Below, one piece after another: positions 16,560-24,572 of a DNA stretch of 64,000 bases. The translations under genes and the position numbers were made by a program. Origin of the DNA: Flavobacterium profundi (GTDB lineage Bacteria > Bacteroidota > Bacteroidia > Flavobacteriales > Flavobacteriaceae); the NCBI RefSeq assembly GCF_006491645.1, contig NZ_VDCZ01000004.1:241526-305525 (forward strand). The letters are read 5' to 3'. Numbering within the stretch: the stretch's first letter is position 1; every line of letters begins with the position of its first letter. The notes below the pieces were generated by a model. That model was not told the origin of the DNA, made no database searches, and worked only from the letters and a program-made list of their open reading frames with translations.

Positions 16560-18203
16560 ATGAGCACTAAATTATCTCCAGTAGAATTTATAAAAACAAA
16601 AAGTGACGGTTTACGAGGAACTTTAAAAGAAAGTATCGACTTAGATAATCATACCGGCAATGTACGACCAGATGATGAAACATTGGTTAAGTTTCATGGA
16701 ATGTATGTGCAAGATGATCGAGACAGAAGAGCAGAAAGAGCCGCTAAAAAATTAGACAAATTGTACTCTTTTATGATTCGTTTGCGTATTCCTGGCGGAC
16801 AAATTACAGCAGATCAATGGTTGGCAATTCATGAAACTTCAGAATCATATGGAACGGGAACATTGAAAATTACAACGCGACAAACCATTCAGCTACATGG
16901 GTTGTTAAAACATCAATTACGACCTACGATTCAGTCTTTTAATGTAGCAAAATTAGATTCAATTGCAGCTTGTGGCGATGTAAATAGAAATGTTATCGTT
17001 TCTGCACATCCGCAATTATCTCCATTGCATAAACAAATTCACGATTATGCGGATAAAATTTCAACCTTATTATTGCCAAAAACACAATCGTATTATGAGG
17101 TTTTTATTGATGGAGAAAAAATATACGAGCGTTCGGCTGAAGCAGATCCGTTATATGAAGATCGTTATTTGCCGAGAAAGTTTAAAATAGCAATTGCCAT
17201 TCCGCCAAGTAATGATGTGGATTTGTTTACCAATGATTTAGGGTTAATTGCGATTGTTGAAAATGAGGAGTTGAAAGGTTTTAATCTTGTTGTAGGTGGT
17301 GGTTTAGGAACAACACATGGAAATGAAAATACGTTTCCGCGTTTGGGAAATGTACTTGGGTTTATCGATTCTGAAGAAAAAATCTTAAAAGCAGTTTATG
17401 AAGTGCTAACCATTCAAAGAGATTTTGGAAATCGATCCGATCGAAAATTATCTCGTTTGAAATATACTATCGAAAAAGTAACGGTTGATGGATTTAAAAA
17501 AGAATTAGAAAAAAGAATTGGTTTCTCTTTAGAAGCAGCAAAACCCTTTCAATTTACGGAAAGAAATGATCGTTATGGTTGGGAAAAAAATCATCAAGGA
17601 AATTGGTTTTATACTCTTTTTGTGGAACATGGTGTGGTGCAACCCAATCAAAAAGCCTTTTTGTTAGAAGTAGCAAAATTAAAGGTGTCTAATTTTATTT
17701 TTTCGGGGAACCAAAATTTAATTCTTGGTGAAATAAAAGAAAGTGAAAAGGAAAAAATAGTAGCCTTATTGGAACAGTTTGCTATTGAAACTCATGTTAG
17801 TGCGCTTAGAAAAAGTTCGATGGCTTGTGTGGCTTTGCCAACTTGTCCTTTGGCTTTAGCGGAAGCACAGCGTTATTTACCCGTTTTGGTAACCAAAATA
17901 GAACCGTTGCTAGAAAAATATAATCTATCCAACGAAGAAATATCAATTAGAATGACGGGTTGTCCTAATGGTTGTGGCCGACCTTATGTAGCTGAATTAG
18001 GTTTTATTGGTACAGGTCCAGAACAATATAATTTTATGCTAGGCGGTGATCGATATGGAGAACGATTGAATAAACTATATAAAGAAAAGCAAACTGAAAG
18101 TCAAATTTTAGAAGAAGTTGATCTTTTATTAGGGAAATATGTGAAAGAAAAACTAGAAAACGAAACTTTTGGTGATTTTGCATTTAGAGTGGTTTTAAAT
18201 TAA
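16560..18203 (+). CDS. cysI: Assimilatory sulfite reductase, sirohaem/4Fe-4S subunit
   Basis: 547 residues with the two nitrite/sulfite reductase ferredoxin-like half-domains and both sirohaem-binding regions. The four cluster cysteines are Cys423 and Cys429 (ACVALPTC) and Cys468 and Cys472 (TGCPNGCGRP). An early TRQTIQLHG motif holds substrate-binding arginines. It reduces sulfite to sulfide with six electrons from CysJ. It sits among its own flavoprotein and sirohaem genes, so all cofactors are supplied from one operon. Sulfate activation genes (cysDN, cysH) are not in this window. Confidence 0.94.
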   Translation: MSTKLSPVEFIKTKSDGLRGTLKESIDLDNHTGNVRPDDETLVKFHGMYVQDDRDRRAERAAKKLDKLYSFMIRLRIPGGQITADQWLAIHETSESYGTGTLKITTRQTIQLHGLLKHQLRPTIQSFNVAKLDSIAACGDVNRNVIVSAHPQLSPLHKQIHDYADKISTLLLPKTQSYYEVFIDGEKIYERSAEADPLYEDRYLPRKFKIAIAIPPSNDVDLFTNDLGLIAIVENEELKGFNLVVGGGLGTTHGNENTFPRLGNVLGFIDSEEKILKAVYEVLTIQRDFGNRSDRKLSRLKYTIEKVTVDGFKKELEKRIGFSLEAAKPFQFTERNDRYGWEKNHQGNWFYTLFVEHGVVQPNQKAFLLEVAKLKVSNFIFSGNQNLILGEIKESEKEKIVALLEQFAIETHVSALRKSSMACVALPTCPLALAEAQRYLPVLVTKIEPLLEKYNLSNEEISIRMTGCPNGCGRPYVAELGFIGTGPEQYNFMLGGDRYGERLNKLYKEKQTESQILEEVDLLLGKYVKEKLENETFGDFAFRVVLN

Positions 18204-18211
18204 TTTGAATC

Positions 18212-18835
18212 ATGACGAACACACTTTTTCCAGTTTTTTTAAAAACAGATACAGCTCACTTTTTGATTGTTGGAGCAGGAAATGTTGGTTTAGAAAAAAC
18301 AGAAACCTTATTGAGACAGAATCCTACTATTCGAATTACTATTATTGGGATACAAATACATCTAAGATTAAAGCAAATTGTAGATTCGTATGCTAACATT
18401 ACTTTTTTTGAAAGGCCTTTTGAAGAGAATGATTTAGCGGAAAAAGATTTTGTAATCATTGCTACTGATAGTGCTGAGGTAAACTTAAATGTAAGAAACT
18501 TAGCAAAAGGAAGAGGTATTAAGGTAAATGCAGCAGACCAACCCGATTTATGTGATTTTTATCTGGGATCTATTGTGAACAAAGGAAATCTTAAAATTGC
18601 AATTTCAACGAATGGGAAGTCTCCTGTTCTGGCAAAGCGAATGCGAGAATATTTTACCGCTATTATCCCAGATACTATTGATGAAAATTTAGCTGTTTTA
18701 CATCAGTTTAGATCAAATCATAAAGGAGATTTGCAGCAAAAATTAAAAGATTTAAACACAATTACAGCCGCTTTTTCTGTTCAAAAGAAACCGGGTTTTT
18801 GGAATAAATTCAGAAGATTATTTGCGATAAACTGA
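18212..18835 (+). CDS. Precorrin-2 dehydrogenase / sirohydrochlorin ferrochelatase (sirohaem synthase N-terminal type)
   Basis: 207 residues with an N-terminal Rossmann motif (IVGAGNVGLEKTETLL, about 20-35), VNAADQPDLCDFYLG and STNGKSPVLAKRMRE, as in CysG domain B / Met8p. It oxidises precorrin-2 with NAD and inserts iron to make sirohaem. The protein is free-standing; the methyltransferase half of CysG is the separate cobA at 13965. It is the last gene of the cysE-to-sirohaem operon, 8 nt after cysI. Confidence 0.9.
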   Translation: MTNTLFPVFLKTDTAHFLIVGAGNVGLEKTETLLRQNPTIRITIIGIQIHLRLKQIVDSYANITFFERPFEENDLAEKDFVIIATDSAEVNLNVRNLAKGRGIKVNAADQPDLCDFYLGSIVNKGNLKIAISTNGKSPVLAKRMREYFTAIIPDTIDENLAVLHQFRSNHKGDLQQKLKDLNTITAAFSVQKKPGFWNKFRRLFAIN

Positions 18836-18942
18836 AAAAGGGACAACTTGTAAATTTTTTTAGGCTTAACAAATGATAATATAGAATATAAATCTATTTA
18901 CATTGTTTTAAATAACAAAAATTAGAAAAATATACTAATATA

Positions 18943-18973
18943 TTTGTAAATGTAGAATTTAGTTCTAAATTTG
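18943..18973 (+). promoter_or_regulatory. Promoter of the metY operon
   Basis: TTTG (18943-18946), 19 nt, then TAAATTTG (18966-18973): a full match to the Bacteroidetes TTTG/TAnnTTTG promoter, 23 nt before the first leader start codon. The preceding 100 nt after the sirohaem gene show nothing else. Confidence 0.65.
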
Positions 18974-18995
18974 CAAAGTAATAAAAACAAAATCA

Positions 18996-19052
18996 ATGAG
19001 AACAATTATGTGTATGATGTGTAAAATGATGTGGAACATTCCGCAGAGGTAA
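18996..19052 (+). CDS. Cys/Met-rich leader peptide 1 of the metY operon
   Basis: An 18-codon ORF with six Met and two Cys codons (MCMMCKMMW, then NIPQR). It closes at TAA 19050-19052, about 30 nt before an intrinsic terminator. Its ending (MMW, PQ) and the block TTCCGCAGAG are shared with the cysE leader at 11947, so the two are homologous. CAGAGG at 19044-19049 can pair with CCTCTG of the terminator stem. The inferred role is ribosome stalling at Cys or Met codons and transcription antitermination. Confidence 0.8.
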   Translation: MRTIMCMMCKMMWNIPQR

Positions 19053-19080
19053 CGTATGCATAATATTAATAAATGATACA

Positions 19081-19113
19081 AAACCTCTGTAATACAAAAC
19101 AGAGGTTTTTTTA
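19081..19113 (+). terminator. Attenuator terminator 1 of the metY operon
   Basis: A 10-bp stem AAACCTCTGT (19081-19090) / ACAGAGGTTT (19099-19108) with an 8-nt loop, followed by a T tract. CCTCTG can alternatively pair with CAGAGG inside leader peptide 1. Confidence 0.88.
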
Positions 19114-19137
19114 TCTCTATAATTTTAAAATATAAAA

Positions 19138-19197
19138 ATGAAAAATAATAATAAAATGTGTTGTATGATGATGATGTGCATGTGCGCACCACCTTAA
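19138..19197 (+). CDS. Cys/Met-rich leader peptide 2 of the metY operon
   Basis: A second, 19-codon leader ORF begins 25 nt after the first terminator. Its core MCCMMMMCMC is almost pure Met and Cys (seven Met including the start, four Cys), followed by APP and TAA. CCAAAAG lies just after the stop (19203-19209), where a ribosome on the stop codon would cover it. It can pair with CTTTTGG (19248-19254) of the second terminator. It lacks the MMW-PQ ending of the other two Cys/Met leaders, so it is a separate or strongly diverged unit. Confidence 0.8.
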   Translation: MKNNNKMCCMMMMCMCAPP

Positions 19198-19243
19198 TAT
19201 GTCCAAAAGATAATGGTTAAACTTTAGTTATGTTTAAAAATTG

Positions 19244-19281
19244 AACCCTTTTGGAAAAAACTTTCAAAAGGGTTTTTTTAA
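19244..19281 (+). terminator. Attenuator terminator 2 of the metY operon
   Basis: A 10-bp stem AACCCTTTTG (19244-19253) / CAAAAGGGTT (19265-19274) followed by a T tract. The 5' arm can alternatively pair with CCAAAAG at 19203-19209. Confidence 0.87.
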
Positions 19282-19330
19282 TGAGAAAAAATAAAAAAAT
19301 AAATAATAAAAACAATTAAATCAAAAAATT

Positions 19331-20623
19331 ATGAGTACTCAAAAATTCGCAACGAACGCTTTACATGCTGGTCACGATGTTACTAAAAATTCAGGAACTA
19401 GAGCTGTCCCTATTTATCAAACAACTTCTTATGTTTTTAATAATTCAGATCATGCAGCCAACTTATTTAATTTGTCTGAAGCAGGTTATATCTATACCCG
19501 ATTGAATAATCCTACAAATGATGTGTTAGAACAACGATTGGCAGCTTTAGAAGGTGGTATTGGAGCTGTAGTGACGGCTTCAGGAACTGCTGCAATTGCA
19601 ACTGCTTTACAAGTTTTGTTAAAAGCTGGTGATCATATTGTAGCTTCTAGTAGTTTGTACGGTGGAACTTACAATTTGTTAAATGTAACATTACCGAGGC
19701 TAGGAATTACAACTACTTTCGTTGATCCTTCTAATCCTGAAAACTTTAAAAATGCTGTTCAAGAAAATACACGTGCTTTTTTTGCAGAAAGTTTAGGAAA
19801 TCCAAAATTAGATGTACTAGATTTAAAAGCGATTGCTAAAGAAGCACACGATTATAAAGTGCCTTTTATTGTAGATAATACTGTTGCTACACCTTATTTG
19901 TTAAATCCAATTGAACACGGGGCGGATATTGTAATTCACTCATTAACAAAATACATTACAGGAAATGGTACTTCTTTAGGTGGTGTTATTATCGATGCTG
20001 GAAAATTTGACTGGAGTAACGGAAAATTCCCTGAATTTACTGAGCCTTCTCCAGGATATCACGGGTTAAAATATTACGAAGTTTTAGGAGCAGCTTCTTT
20101 TATTGCAAAAGTAAGAATTGAAGGATTACGTGATTTTGGTGCCGCTTTAAGTCCATTTAATGCATTTCAAACCATACAAGGTTTAGAAACCTTAGAAATT
20201 AGAATTAAAAAACACTCTGAAAATGCTTTGAAATTAGCACAATGGCTAGAAAAACAAGAGGAAGTGGCATGGGTAAATTATCCTGGATTAGAAACTTCTG
20301 CATACAAAGATTTAGCGGATAAATATCTTCCAAAGGGTAAAAGTGGTATTGTAACTTTTGGATTAAAAGGTGGTTTTGATGCAGCGAAAAAAGTGGTAGA
20401 TGAAACAAAATTATTCTCTCTTTTGGCAAATATTGGTGATACGAAATCCTTAATCATTCATCCAGCAAGTACTACACACCAACAATTATCTGAAAAGGAA
20501 CAAGCGACTACAGGTGTAACACAAGATTTAATTCGTCTTTCTGTAGGGTTAGAAGATATTGAAGATTTAAAAGCAGATTTGAAAGAAGCATTTGTAACAG
20601 TTAAAAACGGATTAAAAGTATAA
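19331..20623 (+). CDS. metY: O-acetylhomoserine sulfhydrylase
   Basis: 430 residues, gamma-family PLP enzyme. PLP binds Lys207 (VIHSLTKYITGNG); YTRLNNPTNDVLEQRLAALEGG and the SSSLYGGTYNL motif are typical of MetY. The length of about 430 is that of O-acetylhomoserine aminocarboxypropyltransferase and not the shorter (about 380) MetB/MetC. It makes homocysteine directly from O-acetylhomoserine and sulfide. It sits behind two tandem Cys/Met attenuators and leads an operon that also holds metX-like and hom genes, covering the aspartate-semialdehyde-to-homocysteine branch. Confidence 0.92.
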   Translation: MSTQKFATNALHAGHDVTKNSGTRAVPIYQTTSYVFNNSDHAANLFNLSEAGYIYTRLNNPTNDVLEQRLAALEGGIGAVVTASGTAAIATALQVLLKAGDHIVASSSLYGGTYNLLNVTLPRLGITTTFVDPSNPENFKNAVQENTRAFFAESLGNPKLDVLDLKAIAKEAHDYKVPFIVDNTVATPYLLNPIEHGADIVIHSLTKYITGNGTSLGGVIIDAGKFDWSNGKFPEFTEPSPGYHGLKYYEVLGAASFIAKVRIEGLRDFGAALSPFNAFQTIQGLETLEIRIKKHSENALKLAQWLEKQEEVAWVNYPGLETSAYKDLADKYLPKGKSGIVTFGLKGGFDAAKKVVDETKLFSLLANIGDTKSLIIHPASTTHQQLSEKEQATTGVTQDLIRLSVGLEDIEDLKADLKEAFVTVKNGLKV

Positions 20624-20625
20624 AT

Positions 20626-21096
20626 ATGAGCGCAAAAACAGTAACTATATATGGTAGAGCTAAAAGAGACGAGCAGTTTTTAATAAAAACAGAAAACTAC
20701 GATATTCGAATTAGTAAAAATAAAAACCATCCTGATTTAGATGCGCCAAGCCCTTTGGAATATGTTTTGGCGGGTTATGCGGGTTGTATAAATGCAGTGG
20801 GGACTTTAGTGGCTAAAGAGCAAAAAATTGAATATAAATCTTTACAAGTTGATGTTTCAGGCGATATTGATGTTGATAAATTTTATGGAAGAGAAACTAC
20901 AGAGAGAGCTGGTTTTAGTAAGCTAAAAGCAACGATTAAATTAGAAGCCGATATTTCTAAAAAACAATTGGAAAATTGGTTAAAAACAGTTGAGAGTCGT
21001 TGTCCAGTTTATGATAATCTGGTTAACCCAACTCCTATCGAAAGTGGATTTAGTAAGTGCATTCGATACAGTGAGTGTAATTTAAAAATGAAATGA
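20626..21096 (+). CDS. OsmC family protein
   Basis: 156 residues of the OsmC/Ohr family, with the SPLEYVLAGYAGCINAVGT helix holding the first reactive cysteine (about residue 50) and the second in ESRCPVYDNL (about 125). Such proteins reduce organic or sulfur-linked peroxides through a Cys pair. It starts 2 nt after metY and is surely co-transcribed. Its placement between methionine genes is also seen in other Bacteroidetes operons. A role in handling reactive sulfur species or sulfide is inference. Confidence 0.85.
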   Translation: MSAKTVTIYGRAKRDEQFLIKTENYDIRISKNKNHPDLDAPSPLEYVLAGYAGCINAVGTLVAKEQKIEYKSLQVDVSGDIDVDKFYGRETTERAGFSKLKATIKLEADISKKQLENWLKTVESRCPVYDNLVNPTPIESGFSKCIRYSECNLKMK

Positions 21097-21116
21097 AGGG
21101 CTACGTTTGTTGTGGA

Positions 21117-21152
21117 AAAGGTCTTTGGTTGACAAAATCAAAGACTCTTTTT
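21117..21152 (+). terminator. Possible partial terminator between osmC-like gene and metX
   Basis: GTCTTTG (21121-21127) / CAAAGAC (21139-21145), extended by AAAAG/CTTTT with a bulge and followed by T5. It would attenuate, not stop, expression of metX-hom. Confidence 0.45.
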
Positions 21153-21181
21153 CAATTTTAAATGTGTTAAGCGGAAGAAAT

Positions 21182-22135
21182 ATGCTACAAAAAATAGAAA
21201 TTGCAAATTTTGTTTTAGAAAACGAGAAAAGAAAAGCAGATGTTGCTTTGTTTTATCAAGTTTTTGGTAAACCCATAGGTAACGCCCCTGTAATTTTGAT
21301 TAATCATGCCTTAACTGGAAATTCAAATGTGTCAGGTGAAAACGGATGGTGGAAAAATGTAATTGATTACGATCATATTATCGATTTACATCAATATACC
21401 GTTATTGCTTTTAATATTCCAGGAAATAACTTTCAAACTGAAAATGGCTTGTCTTCCGATTATAAAGAAATCTCAACTTTAGATATTGCTAGGTTGTTTT
21501 GGCTTGGTTTGGAAACACTAAATATTACGAATCTTTACGCAATTATTGGTGGTAGTTTAGGGGGTGGAATATCTTGGGAAATGGCTGTTTTGCATCCCGA
21601 AAGAATTCAAAAAGTGATTCCTATTGCTACTCATTATTTTGCTAGTGATTGGGTGATTGCAAATGTAGGTGTTCAAGATGATATTCTTAATTTTAGTCAG
21701 GATCCAATTGCAGTTGCTCGAAAACACGCTATGTTATTGTATAGAACGCCTTTGTCGATTAATCAACGCTTTAAGAATGCAAAAGAAGGAAATATTTACA
21801 CCGTAAATGATTGGTTGTCTTATCATGGTATTTTATTAACGGAACGTTTTTCTTTAAATGCTTATCGTCAAATGAATTTCTTATTAGGTACTATTAATAT
21901 TGTGAAAAATGGTTTCGATTTGAATCGTTTTCTAAAAGAAACCAAAATTGAAGTACATGCCATTAATATTAATTCTGATTTGCTGTTTCAAAATAATTTA
22001 GATGAATACGAAACCTTGCATGAGAATAATGCCAATTTCAATCATTATATAATTAATTCTATTCATGGGCATGATGCTTTTTTGATGGAATACCAACAAC
22101 TGAACGAAATATTAAAACAAATTTTTTTAAATTAA
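21182..22135 (+). CDS. metX: Homoserine O-acetyltransferase-like alpha/beta hydrolase
   Basis: 317 residues from the ATG at 21182. The frame runs back to 21107, but that part covers a terminator-like hairpin and has no family match. Alpha/beta-hydrolase fold with nucleophile Ser125 in GGSLGGGISWEMAVLHPE, an early INHALTGNSNV oxyanion region, and the terminal His motif IHGHDAFLMEY. These match MetX, although it is shorter than the typical 350-380. It acetylates homoserine with acetyl-CoA to feed MetY. Context (metY upstream, hom downstream) supports this over a generic esterase. Confidence 0.83.
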   Translation: MLQKIEIANFVLENEKRKADVALFYQVFGKPIGNAPVILINHALTGNSNVSGENGWWKNVIDYDHIIDLHQYTVIAFNIPGNNFQTENGLSSDYKEISTLDIARLFWLGLETLNITNLYAIIGGSLGGGISWEMAVLHPERIQKVIPIATHYFASDWVIANVGVQDDILNFSQDPIAVARKHAMLLYRTPLSINQRFKNAKEGNIYTVNDWLSYHGILLTERFSLNAYRQMNFLLGTINIVKNGFDLNRFLKETKIEVHAININSDLLFQNNLDEYETLHENNANFNHYIINSIHGHDAFLMEYQQLNEILKQIFLN

Positions 22136-22140
22136 AAGCT

Positions 22141-23238
22141 ATGAATACAACAATAAATATCATCATTTTTGGAATTGGGAATGTGGGTAGTACACTTGTG
22201 GATCAAATTATCGAAAAACATGACTTTTTTAAAGAAAAGTTTAAGGTTAATTTGAGAATACCTATTGTTTGCAATTCAAAATTTGCATTATTTACTAAAA
22301 AGCCATTGCCTTTAAACTGGGTGGATGAATTTAAATCGTTAAGTCAAAATTATGTAGTTGAAGATATTTATGATTATGTGCTTCAGAATGAGTTAGAAAA
22401 TGTTATAGCTGTTGATGTTACCGCTGATGAAGGTATCGTTAAAAATTATATTCCGTTTATTCAGAATAATTTCAATATAGTTGCAGCTAATAAAAAAGCG
22501 AATACATTACATTCCGATTTTTATAAAGAACTAAGAAGAGTTTTGGAAAAAAAAGAAAAACAATTTTTGTATGAAACTAATGTTGGTGCAGGATTACCTG
22601 TTATTAATACCATACAAGATTTGTATTTGGCAGGGGAAAAAATAACAAAAATAAGGGGTGTTTTTTCAGGGACTATAAGTTATATTTTTAATCGATTTGG
22701 TAATGAAAACATTTCTTTTTCAAAAATACTAATTGAAGCTGAAAAATTAGGTTTAACAGAACCCGATTCTCGAGAAGATTTATCTGGAAAAGATGTGGCT
22801 AGGAAATTATTAATTCTCTCCAGAGAATTGGATTTAAATAATGAATTTGAAGATGTAAAAATTACCTCGCTTACCACTGAAAAAATTGACGGATTATCTA
22901 AAAGAAATTATTCAATTAGTAAAGAGCTGTTGGATAAAGATTATGAAATTGCCAAAATTACTCAAAGTGAAAATCATGTGTTGCGATATGTAGGTGAATT
23001 GGATGTGTTACAAAACAACTTAGAAGTTAAATTAGTTTCTGTTCCTGTCCAATCTGCATTAGGACAACTTAAAGGAGCAGATAATCTAATTGAAATTTTT
23101 ACAGAATCCTATGGTGATATTCCTGTTGTTATTCAAGGGGCTGGTGCTGGGAAAAAAGTTACTGCAAGAGGAGTTTTGTCTGATATTATTAAAATTGCCA
23201 AACAATTTAAGGTTAAAAAACAACTTTTAGAGGTATAG
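22141..23238 (+). CDS. hom: Homoserine dehydrogenase
   Basis: 365 residues: N-terminal NAD(P)-binding IIIFGIGNVGSTLVDQI, VAANKKANTL, and the catalytic region YETNVGAGLPVINTIQDL with GVFSGTISYIFNRF. It has no ACT domain, and no aspartokinase domain is fused. It converts aspartate semialdehyde to homoserine, 5 nt after metX. Having a dedicated hom in the methionine operon suggests this copy serves methionine synthesis and that another (a ThrA-like fusion) may exist elsewhere. Confidence 0.9.
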   Translation: MNTTINIIIFGIGNVGSTLVDQIIEKHDFFKEKFKVNLRIPIVCNSKFALFTKKPLPLNWVDEFKSLSQNYVVEDIYDYVLQNELENVIAVDVTADEGIVKNYIPFIQNNFNIVAANKKANTLHSDFYKELRRVLEKKEKQFLYETNVGAGLPVINTIQDLYLAGEKITKIRGVFSGTISYIFNRFGNENISFSKILIEAEKLGLTEPDSREDLSGKDVARKLLILSRELDLNNEFEDVKITSLTTEKIDGLSKRNYSISKELLDKDYEIAKITQSENHVLRYVGELDVLQNNLEVKLVSVPVQSALGQLKGADNLIEIFTESYGDIPVVIQGAGAGKKVTARGVLSDIIKIAKQFKVKKQLLEV

Positions 23239-23379
23239 AAGAAATAGTATTAAATTAAGTGATTTTAAATTATTGCAATCTAAAAAACTATATTTTTATT
23301 GTTAATTAGTTTTTAAAACTAAAATTGTGTTTGGTTCAAATTAAAATTAGAAAATATTTCTATTTTATAAAAACATTAG

Positions 23380-23387
23380 TACTTTTG
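23380..23387 (+). promoter_or_regulatory. metH-metF promoter, -7 element
   Basis: TACTTTTG matches TAnnTTTG exactly. TTTC 19 nt upstream is a partial -33. Transcription would begin just before the SAM-I aptamer. The stretch 23239-23375 is AT-rich and otherwise empty. Confidence 0.55.
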
Positions 23388-23410
23388 CGGAGTTCGTAAA
23401 AATACTGATT

Positions 23411-23540
23411 GTTATCATGAAAGCTGGAGAGATTAGACTCTGTGAAAGCTTAGCAACCCTATTCCTTAATAGAAGGTGCTACATTCTATTCTGATTTCTC
23501 AGAAAAAGATAACGTAAGAAAGTCTCCTTTTCTTGATAAC
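23411..23540 (+). promoter_or_regulatory. SAM-I (S-box) riboswitch upstream of metH-metF
   Basis: P1 GTTATC (23411-23416) pairs with GATAAC (23508-23513). Between them are the SAM-I core elements in order: CATGAAAGCTGGAGAGATT, CTGTGAAAGCTTAGCAACC and AAGGTGCTACATTCTA, then a TCTGATTTCTCAGA hairpin and AAAGATAAC. A second GATAAC (23535-23540, in CTTTTCTTGATAAC) can pair with GTTATCATGAAA over a longer stretch than P1 does. This is a possible anti-P1. No T-rich terminator follows before the start codon, so the switch may not act by intrinsic termination. Confidence 0.9.
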
Positions 23541-23576
23541 AAAATTTTAAAAAAATAAATGCTGTAGCGCAAATAA

Positions 23577-24572
23577 ATGCATATGTCAAAGATTTTGGAT
23601 GAAATTCAAAAAAGAATATTAGTACTCGATGGTGCCATGGGAACCATGTTGCAACGCAATAATTTTTCAGAAGAAGACTTTAGAGGGGAACGCTTTAAAA
23701 ATTTTCCGCATCCGTTGAAAGGAAATAACGATTTACTTTCAATTACACAACCCGAAGCGGTAAAAGAGGTGCATCGTTTGTATTTTCAAGCGGGTGCAGA
23801 TATTGTAGAAACGAATACTTTCTCTGGAACAACTATTGGTATGGCTGATTATCATTTGGAAGATTTAGTTTATGAATTAAATTATGAGTCAGCTAAAATT
23901 GCTCGTGAAGTGGCGGATGAATTTACAGACAAACCGCGTTTTGTAGCTGGTTCTATTGGACCTACAAATAGAACGGCAAGTATGAGTCCTGATGTAAATG
24001 ATCCTGGTTTTAGAGCGGTAACTTTTGATGAACTAAAAGAAGCGTATAAGCAACAAGTGGAAGCTTTAATCGACGGCGGTTGTGATGTGCTTTTGGTAGA
24101 AACTATTTTTGATACTTTAAATGCAAAAGCGGCTCTTTTTGCTATTGAAGAAGTTAAAGAAGTAAGGAAAATAGATATTCCGATAATGGTTTCAGGAACT
24201 ATTACTGATGCTTCTGGTCGTACTTTGTCTGGACAAACGGTGGAAGCTTTTTTAATTTCAATAAGTCATATTCCGTTGTTAAGTATTGGTTTTAATTGTG
24301 CTTTAGGAGCAGATCAGTTAAAACCGTATTTAAAAAGATTGGCAAATAATACCCAATTGAATATTTCTGCACATCCGAATGCAGGTTTGCCCAATGCTTT
24401 TGGGCAGTATGATCAATCTCCAGAAGAAATGCAATCTTTAATTCGAGAATATCTTCAAGATAATCTTATAAATATTATTGGTGGCTGTTGCGGTACAACT
24501 CCAGAACATATCCAATTAATTGCAGAAGTTGCCAAAGAATTTAAACCTAGAAAAGTTGAACTTGAAGCATAA
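23577..24572 (+). CDS. metH: Methionine synthase, homocysteine-binding subunit (split MetH, N-terminal part)
   Basis: 331 residues covering only the homocysteine S-methyltransferase barrel: [12 protein letters not shown] at the start, [12 protein letters not shown], and the zinc ligands Cys241 (FNCALGA) and Cys304-Cys305 ([10 protein letters not shown]). It binds homocysteine; the folate, B12 and activation modules are on the next gene, whose ATG overlaps this stop by one base. An equally possible start is the second ATG at 23583. A two-gene MetH is normal in Flavobacteriaceae. Confidence 0.92.
   Translation: MHMSKILDEIQKRILVLDGAMGTMLQRNNFSEEDFRGERFKNFPHPLKGNNDLLSITQPEAVKEVHRLYFQAGADIVETNTFSGTTIGMADYHLEDLVYELNYESAKIAREVADEFTDKPRFVAGSIGPTNRTASMSPDVNDPGFRAVTFDELKEAYKQQVEALIDGGCDVLLVETIFDTLNAKAALFAIEEVKEVRKIDIPIMVSGTITDASGRTLSGQTVEAFLISISHIPLLSIGFNCALGADQLKPYLKRLANNTQLNISAHPNAGLPNAFGQYDQSPEEMQSLIREYLQDNLINIIGGCCGTTPEHIQLIAEVAKEFKPRKVELEA

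Noticed and set aside
18965..19192. 75-codon minus-strand ORF across the metY leader region
   Set aside because: It is an antisense shadow of the Met/Cys leader peptides and terminators, with no family match.
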